Source: DAOUMU01 sp034409055
Lineage (GTDB): Bacteria; Chloroflexota; Anaerolineae; 4572-78; J111
Length of the DNA stretch: 8,719 nt
Assembly: GCA_034409055.1 (NCBI GenBank)
Contig: DAOUMU010000010.1
Location: 1-8,719, forward strand
Direction: 5' to 3'
In this document: one piece after another, positions 1-3,573 of the stretch
How the letters are laid out: each line of letters begins with the position of its first letter
Numbering within the stretch: position 1 is the stretch's first letter
Translations under genes and position numbers: made by a program
Notes under the pieces: generated by a model
Database searches by the model: none
What the model was told of the DNA's origin: nothing
The model's input: only the letters and a program-made list of their open reading frames with translations

Positions 1-1357
1 CCCAAACGACGAACTCATACGCCGCTGTCTGGTCGTACAACGGATCCACCGTCAAAACATAGGTCCCGCTCTGCTCCAGGGTGATCGGTCCTTTATCATC
101 GGTCACGCTGAACAGTTCGGTCCGGCCATCCGGGGCCATCAGGGTGAACTTCGTCGTCTCGGTCGCCGATTGATGGTCGAAAAAGATGCTCTGCCCGGCT
201 TCTCGGTCGAATTCATAGGTAGCCGTGCCTCCAGAGGTGGTGATTTCGTCGGAGATAGCTATGATGATAGCCTCCTCACCGGTGGCCGCCGCAGACGGGC
301 CAGTTTGGACCGGGACGGGCGTCAGCGCGGACGCCTCAGGGCGGGTCCAAAAATAGAATCCAACCCCGGTCCCGCCCAACACCAGGCAAAACAGGACCAC
401 CAGAACCGCCCCGATCACCAGCCAGGGGTTTAGACGGCGGCCCGGCTCAGGTTTAGTTGGTGCTGCCACCTGCGTCGCCGGCTCAACCGGCGAAGAGACC
501 GTAACCGGCGGGGCAACACCCGGTTCGGCCCCCAGGCTTCGCTTTAGCTCGTCAACCAGGGCATTGGCCGTGGGATAGCGCTGTTCCGGCTCTTTGGCCG
601 TGGCTTTGAGAATGACCCCTTGCAGTACGTCAGGAATATCCGGGCTTAATTGACGAGGCGGCGGGATGGGATCGCTGACGACCTTCAGCATCACCGCCAG
701 GGGGGTATCGGCACTGAAAGGCACCTGGCCGGTCAACATCTCGTAGAGAACAATGCCCAGGGAATAAATGTCGGCGGGCGGGCCGACGTCAGGCAGTCCT
801 TTGGCCTGTTCCGGAGCCATGTAGGCCGGCGTCCCAATCCCCACGCCGGTCCGGGTCATCCGCTCTTCCATAGCCACCATCTTGGCAATGCCAAAGTCGG
901 TCAGGATAGCCTGCCCTTCAGGGGTCAGCATAATGTTGGCCGGCTTAATGTCCCGATGCACGAGTCCGCGTTGGTGGGCATAACTCAAGGCCGAAGCGAC
1001 CTGCTCGACGATGGCGACGATCTGGCTAAAGGGGCGTATCTGCCCCCGCCTGGCCAGGTAGGTTTTGAGGTTCTGGCCTTCGATAAATTCCATGACCATG
1101 TAGTAAAGATGATCCTGCCCACCAAAATCGTGCATCTGAACGATATTGGGGTGACGCAAGGCGGCCACAGCCTGAGCCTCGCGCTGAAATCGCTCCCGAA
1201 AGCCTGCTTCGGCCACAAATTCGGGCCGGATCACCTTCAAAGCCCGGTGAACAGCCAGGCCAGGGTGAAAGGCTTTGTACACATCGGCCATTCCTCCCCG
1301 CCCCAAGCGCTCAACAATCCGGTACTGCCCAATCGTTTGTCCGACGAGATCAGCCAT
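1..1357 (-). CDS. Transmembrane Ser/Thr protein kinase with PPC-like ectodomain (3' end beyond window)
   Basis: A Hanks-type kinase that should phosphorylate Ser/Thr on cytoplasmic proteins in response to an outside signal. The 452 codons present show a P-loop GRGGMADV (residues 19-26), the catalytic Lys in RALKV (K41), HRDIKPAN (134-141), DFG (154-156) and GTPAYMAPE (175-183), with activation-loop Thr168 and Thr170; the kinase domain spans about 12-272. One hydrophobic segment (about 312-337) is followed by a short linker and, from about 366, a beta-rich region ending at the edge. Its pattern (YEFDREAGQSIFFD ... APDGRTELF ... SGTYVLTVDP) resembles a bacterial pre-peptidase C-terminal (PPC) domain. 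The start at 1357 has a GAGGG ribosome site 8 nt upstream and puts the P-loop at the usual distance. The C-terminus and any stop are outside the window. Kinase identity is secure; the ectodomain call is moderate; the signal is unknown. Confidence 0.95.
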   Translation of the reverse strand, partial: MADLVGQTIGQYRIVERLGRGGMADVYKAFHPGLAVHRALKVIRPEFVAEAGFRERFQREAQAVAALRHPNIVQMHDFGGQDHLYYMVMEFIEGQNLKTYLARRGQIRPFSQIVAIVEQVASALSYAHQRGLVHRDIKPANIMLTPEGQAILTDFGIAKMVAMEERMTRTGVGIGTPAYMAPEQAKGLPDVGPPADIYSLGIVLYEMLTGQVPFSADTPLAVMLKVVSDPIPPPRQLSPDIPDVLQGVILKATAKEPEQRYPTANALVDELKRSLGAEPGVAPPVTVSSPVEPATQVAAPTKPEPGRRLNPWLVIGAVLVVLFCLVLGGTGVGFYFWTRPEASALTPVPVQTGPSAAATGEEAIIIAISDEITTSGGTATYEFDREAGQSIFFDHQSATETTKFTLMAPDGRTELFSVTDDKGPITLEQSGTYVLTVDPLYDQTAAYEFVVW

Positions 1358-1392
1358 GATGATCACCCTCTTAAAATTAAATTGTCTATACT

Positions 1393-1419
1393 CCCTATAT
1401 TAGGGTAGAATTGTTACCC
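1393..1419. promoter_or_regulatory. Nested inverted repeats upstream of the kinase (possible operator)
   Basis: CCCTA-TAT-TAGGG (1393-1405) overlaps GGGTA-GAATTGT-TACCC (1403-1419), so the middle TAGGGTA can pair with either side. The pair lies 36-62 nt upstream of the kinase start, where a promoter and operator would be expected. I found no convincing -35/-10 pair there. The symmetry is visible; the function is a guess. Confidence 0.25.
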
Positions 1420-1449
1420 CCTACAGACAAGTGACTTTTATCCTTAATT

Positions 1450-1471
1450 ATTGGTGATAAATGTCACTAAT
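1450..1471. promoter_or_regulatory. CRP/FNR-like palindrome
   Basis: ATTGGTGA-TAAATG-TCACTAAT is an inverted repeat with 7 of 8 paired positions and contains GTGA-N6-TCAC, the core of the CRP-family consensus. It lies about 95 nt upstream of the minus-strand kinase start and about 30 nt before the plus-strand promoter-like pair, so it could serve either. No regulator gene is in view. Confidence 0.3.
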
Positions 1472-1497
1472 ACTCACCCCCAGCCCTCACAAACATC

Positions 1498-1527
1498 TTG
1501 CCAGGACATCCTCATTTATGTTAAAAT
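1498..1527 (+). promoter_or_regulatory. Sigma70-like promoter for a candidate small RNA
   Basis: TTGCCA (1498-1503) and TAAAAT (1522-1527) are separated by 18 nt and each match the consensus hexamers at 5 of 6 positions. Predicted transcription start is near 1534. The proposed transcript has no credible protein-coding frame but carries a long hairpin and an intrinsic terminator downstream. Confidence 0.4.
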
Positions 1528-1548
1528 AGTTAATGTTAAGAATGTTAA
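1518..1548 (+). repeat. Three direct ATGTTAA repeats
   Basis: The heptamer ATGTTAA occurs at 1518-1524, 1533-1539 and 1542-1548. The cluster overlaps the -10 region and the expected start of the candidate small RNA, a position suited to a repressor or response regulator. The region is AT-rich, so chance is a real alternative. Confidence 0.3.
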
Positions 1549-1556
1549 ATCAAGGG

Positions 1557-1633
1557 GAGATAACCTCGGATGGGGAAATACACGATTGTCTGCTTGCTCT
1601 TTATCGTGTATTTCTTTAATCCGTGGTTATCTC
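1557..1633. repeat. Long imperfect inverted repeat, 30-31 nt arms
   Basis: The left arm is 1557-1586 and the right arm 1603-1633. The outer 9 and inner 11 positions pair perfectly and the CGGAT segment also pairs. As RNA it would be a long near-continuous helix of the kind RNase III cuts. No target duplication is visible at its edges. Confidence 0.8.
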
Positions 1634-1678
1634 GGCCCAAGCTGGAATAGGAAAAGCGGAGGAAAGTGTCCAGAAATC

Positions 1679-1702
1679 AAAAGGGCGATTTTGGCCCTTT
1701 TT
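1679..1702 (+). terminator. Rho-independent terminator
   Basis: AAAAGGGC (1679-1686), a 7-nt loop and GCCCTTTT (1694-1701) followed by one more T form a compact hairpin with a U tract on the plus strand. The A-run on the left could also give weaker termination on the minus strand. It ends the proposed small RNA rather than a protein gene. Confidence 0.6.
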
Positions 1703-1724
1703 AGAGCACAATAATTCGAGGCGG

Positions 1725-1795
1725 GTAGGGGCTAGGCAACTCGGAGAGCAGGTTGTTTGCTCTGAGACCCTCAATCCGAGTTGCCTAGCCCCTAC
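1725..1795 (+). repeat. Palindromic intergenic repeat, copy 1 (71 bp)
   Basis: Perfect 21-bp inverted repeats (1725-1745 and 1775-1795, outer end GTAGGGGCTAGG) flank a 29-nt loop with a small inner hairpin AGAGCA/TGCTCT. A second copy at 8066-8137, reversed, shares both the stem and 21 of 29 loop positions. It sits 70 nt past the 3' end of the minus-strand DUF3179 gene. On the plus strand the stem runs into TTTTT, so it could also terminate transcription. It is REP/MITE-like, with no target duplication seen. Confidence 0.85.
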
Positions 1796-1842
1796 TTTTT
1801 GAGAAGATACGTCAAAACATTATCTGAGCATCTATAGCTTTT

Positions 1843-1867
1843 AGCCCAGAGTTTTCAGCTCCGGGCT
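1843..1867 (-). terminator. Hairpin at the 3' end of the DUF3179 gene
   Basis: AGCCCAGAG (1843-1851) and CTCCGGGCT (1859-1867) pair at 8 of 9 positions around a 7-nt loop and overlap the TAG stop of the minus-strand gene. No U tract follows on the minus strand, so it is either a weak terminator or an mRNA 3'-end stabiliser. Confidence 0.4.
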
Positions 1868-3062
1868 ACTGGCGGCCATAAAACTCGCTATCCGGATGAA
1901 AATCCAACCAAGCCCAATCAAAGGAAGAAAGATAAGGCACCAGCAACAGATTCTCGTCTTGCAGCATACCTCTCCGACCTAGCCCCTGGCCAATCGTCCA
2001 GGTGGTGCCGGTTTCCTCATCGACCAGAAAGTCGCCTGAGCCATCCAAACCTAAAGTCAAAACCTGGTCTCCCACCTGGCGCAGGTAAGCGTGCACGTTG
2101 CGCGTCTCGGCGTCGGCGTAGAGGGCCACGGGATAGGGGCCGACAAAATCATTGACCACCCCGGCCTCGGTCAAGTCCAGGTAGTAATAAGCCTTGCTGT
2201 ACTCGCCAATGGTAATACCAATCACCCACCCGTCCTGGGGACGCTCCTCGCGGCCAAAGACCCCGCTCTTATCGTTGGTCATGGCTAGGGTGTGGGGATG
2301 TTCAAACTTCCACGTTCGCCATGGGACAATGGCAGCCGGAATTAACTCGAGGGTGGTTCCCTTAAGTGGCCCGTCGATGGCCTGGCCCCAGACCTGGCTC
2401 CAGACGCTGCTGGTTTTGTGATCCCACCACGTCATTGCATTCATGAACAAACCACCTTGATTACCAAAAACAAACGTCTCGCCATCAACTTGTCGGGCAT
2501 GAACCATGCCCGTATAACAAATCGGTCACCAAGTGACCAGGATGGGCACGCCGCCGAGCGTGTCGTTGACCATTTCCCGGCTGTTCAGAGGGCCGATGGC
2601 GTAAGCCTTGGCCTCGCCGTTGATCTCCACCCCGATGACCAGTTCGTCGTCGGCGTAAGGCGCATCCTCGGCCGGGGCAAATTGTGGCTCATAAACAGGA
2701 TAAATAGCATCCCGGGGCAGCAGTTGACTCCACGAGTACTGACCCGCAGACAACTGGTTTTGGGGCTTGGGTAATTCAATAATTGGCTCCGACACAGTCA
2801 CCTCATCATTTGCCAGTTCAACTTCTATTTTCGTTGCTGTATCTTCCGTGGGCAAGGCCTCGGTTGCCGTTTCAGTCACCGGAGCATCCGCTTCCTTAGA
2901 GTCGGCCTCCGTTTCACTAACGACAGCCGGGGCTGCCTGGGCCGCTTGCCCGTCATCCTTGCTTTGGGCAGAAGCGGCCGACTGCGTAACCTGGCCACAT
3001 CCGGCCAGGATGGCTACCAAACAAATCATACCGGCCAGGCCAATCAATTTTTTGTTCATCAT
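1866..3062 (-). CDS. DUF3179-family lipoprotein, candidate selenoprotein (in-frame TGA at 2526-2528)
   Basis: Read through the TGA, this is one 398-residue protein. Residues 1-22 are a lipoprotein signal with lipobox LAGC (Cys22), predicting an anchored extracytoplasmic protein. An Ala/Glu/Thr-rich linker (about 23-100) follows, then a DUF3179 domain with IGVEINGEAKAY, REMVND, VTW, NAMTWWDHKT, VWGQAIDGPLKGT and EHPHTL. The TGA is residue 179 in VTW-U-PICYTGMVHAR, where I recall the family carrying CPxC, giving a UxxC redox-type motif. The upstream and downstream frames are the same and otherwise intact. A SECIS-like hairpin follows (2487-2523). Residues 142-167 and 280-305 align without gaps (VIGx...VND), an internal duplication in which the second half lacks both redox residues. 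AGGAG lies 7 nt before ATG 3059 and 4 nt before ATG 3062, so 3059 may be the true start. The biochemical role of DUF3179 is unknown to me. Alternative: a nonsense-mutated gene. Confidence 0.8.
2487..2523 (-). promoter_or_regulatory. SECIS-like recoding hairpin after the TGA
   Basis: On the minus-strand RNA, CGGGCAUG-GUU-CAUGCCCG (2512-2494) is a perfect 8-bp stem. Taking the last G-C pair as open gives a GGUUC loop. Beneath it, GAUUUGU (2523-2517) pairs with ACAAGUU (2493-2487), including two G-U pairs, leaving a UAUA bulge on the 5' side. The GGUUC loop starts after 20 intervening nucleotides from the UGA. Bacterial SECIS elements are described as needing an apical loop roughly 16-37 nt after UGA with a G among its first two bases, and the E. 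coli fdhF loop is GGUCU with a 5'-side bulged U. The match is therefore close. Confidence 0.7.
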
Positions 3063-3066
3063 ATCA

Positions 3067-3071
3067 CTCCT
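3067..3071 (-). promoter_or_regulatory. Ribosome binding site AGGAG of the DUF3179 gene
   Basis: Spacing is 7 nt to the second ATG (3059) and only 4 nt to the first (3062). This favours the second Met as the start and would shift the selenocysteine to residue 178. The site lies inside the decayed nuclease frame, so the present gene start was assembled on top of an older coding region. Confidence 0.6.
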
Positions 3072-3270
3072 ATCTTGGTATTCTACTCATATGTGTAGCA
3101 TTGTAGCGAATGATAACAAAAATATCGGTGAGGCATCTTACAAAATTGGCCATTACCCTGTCCCCCCACACATAAGCCAGCGTGCGGCCATACTTCTCAA
3201 ATGTCTCCACATCAAACTCTAGCTGCACGGTCTTATCCCCCCTAGCAGCCGGTCGGTTTCGGTGACATTC
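3070..3270 (-). pseudogene. Remnant of a staphylococcal-nuclease-like (SNase/thermonuclease) gene
   Basis: The minus strand encodes DKTVQLEFDVETFEKYGRTL followed by AYVWGDRVMANFVR (roughly 3237-3136). It lines up with the core of staphylococcal nuclease (IEVEFD...DKYGRGLAYIYADGKMVNEALVR), including the Arg of KYGR that corresponds to catalytic Arg87. After FVR the similarity is lost and the frame ends at TAG 3070-3072. Upstream, the better continuation (NVTETDRLLGG) is in another frame; one extra G in the run at about 3237-3242 would join them, so a one-base deletion is likely. There is no start codon, no signal peptide and no N-terminal active-site region (Asp21, Arg35, Asp40 and Glu43 equivalents). 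The fragment overlaps the DUF3179 ribosome site and upstream region. Confidence is good for the family and high for non-function. Confidence 0.65.
3083..3098. promoter_or_regulatory. CTACnCATATGnGTAG palindrome upstream of the DUF3179 gene
   Basis: A 16-bp palindrome centred on CATATG with a single mismatched pair lies 21-36 nt upstream of the first ATG, in the likely 5' untranslated or operator region. I could not place a convincing -10/-35 pair with confidence (TACAAT occurs just upstream on the minus strand without a good -35). Confidence 0.25.
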
Positions 3271-3291
3271 TTATTACCGTGAAAGTATAGG

Positions 3292-3320
3292 TTGTCAACT
3301 GTATGGAGATATGATACAAT
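3292..3320 (+). promoter_or_regulatory. Sigma70-like promoter of the 813-residue protein-kinase operon
   Basis: TTGTCA (3292-3297) and TACAAT (3315-3320) are exactly 17 nt apart, each 5 of 6 to consensus. Transcription would start near 3327 and give a 5' leader of about 240 nt that includes the whole MITE-like element before the ATG at 3570. No other plus-strand promoter as good is seen before the operon. Confidence 0.55.
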
Positions 3321-3573
3321 TAATAATAATTGTTCACGACCAGATTCCTGAACTCGGCAAAGTAGTAGCACATCAATGTCATTAAGTTAAGTAATGCTGC
3401 CAGACTTCGGAGGTCTTTGAAGGCAATTTTGCTAACTAAACAGCCTGATAATGTAGGTGATTTTGCTACCAAATATATCTTTGCAGACCTCCGAAGTCTT
3501 AACTTAACGACATTGAGTAGCACATTTGCACGATCCGGTTAAACGAGTGGCACTAGACAGGCTTACAGAATGA
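3311..3573 (+). other. Short frame interrupted by the MITE, ending in ATGA overlap with the next gene
   Basis: If the element and one copy of its target repeat are removed, ATG 3311 opens a 36-codon frame ending HLHDPVKRVALDRLTE and stopping at TGA 3571-3573, overlapping the 3570 ATG as ATGA. With the element present the frame stops at TAA after QCH. It could have been a leader peptide or the end of a coupled upstream gene. Against this, the best promoter places transcription start downstream of its ATG, and a 36-codon open frame is not rare by chance. Confidence 0.25.
3374..3515. mobile_element. MITE-like element, 142 bp, with 10-bp target-site duplication
   Basis: The terminal inverted repeats are CAATGTC(A/G)TTAAGTTA plus AGACTTCGGAGGTCT. 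The right arm (3485-3515) is continuous at 31 nt and the left arm (3374-3416) has 12 extra nt between the two blocks. The direct repeat AGTAGCACAT borders it exactly on both sides (3364-3373 and 3516-3525), the hallmark of transposition. The 68-nt interior encodes nothing, so movement must depend on a transposase elsewhere. The AGACTTCGGAGGTCT block is itself nearly palindromic. The element lies in the leader of the 3570-7944 operon, between its likely promoter and first gene. Confidence 0.85.

Larger units (their letters stand above)
1534..1702 (+). ncRNA. Candidate small structured RNA
   Basis: About 169 nt lie between a promoter-like pair and an intrinsic terminator, with no convincing gene inside. 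The centre is an imperfect hairpin: GAGATAACC...AAATACACGAT (1557-1586) pairs with ATCGTGTATTT...GGTTATCTC (1603-1633) around a 16-nt loop, broken only by one T/A position and a short GGGG versus TTAAAG bulge region. I do not recognise an Rfam family. An alternative is a degenerate palindromic mobile element that happens to sit beside a terminator. The minus-strand kinase gene diverges from it. Confidence 0.4.

Noticed and set aside
650..1408. 252-codon plus-strand frame
   Set aside because: It lies antisense to the kinase domain of the minus-strand gene, whose translation shows all Hanks motifs; the plus-strand translation has no recognisable pattern.
1451..1714. 87-codon plus-strand frame
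   Set aside because: It runs through the regulatory repeats, both arms of the long hairpin and the terminator; its translation looks random and it has no ribosome site.
2526..2528. TGA read as Trp under an alternative genetic code
   Set aside because: TGA ends the 813-residue gene and the antitoxin gene at sensible places, and TGG is the Trp codon used throughout.
1866..3062. Two separate minus-strand genes (2526-3062 and 1866-2507)
   Set aside because: They are in the same frame, split only by a TGA inside one DUF3179 domain. The second part has no signal peptide, no good ribosome site, and its Met lies inside the SECIS-like stem.
2767..3222. 151-codon plus-strand Ser/Ala-rich frame
   Set aside because: It is antisense to the lipoprotein signal and linker region of the DUF3179 gene, then to the nuclease relic; composition is an artefact of Ala/Glu codons.
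3320..3523. 67-codon minus-strand frame
   Set aside because: It lies almost wholly inside the MITE-like element and its inverted repeats; no ribosome site.
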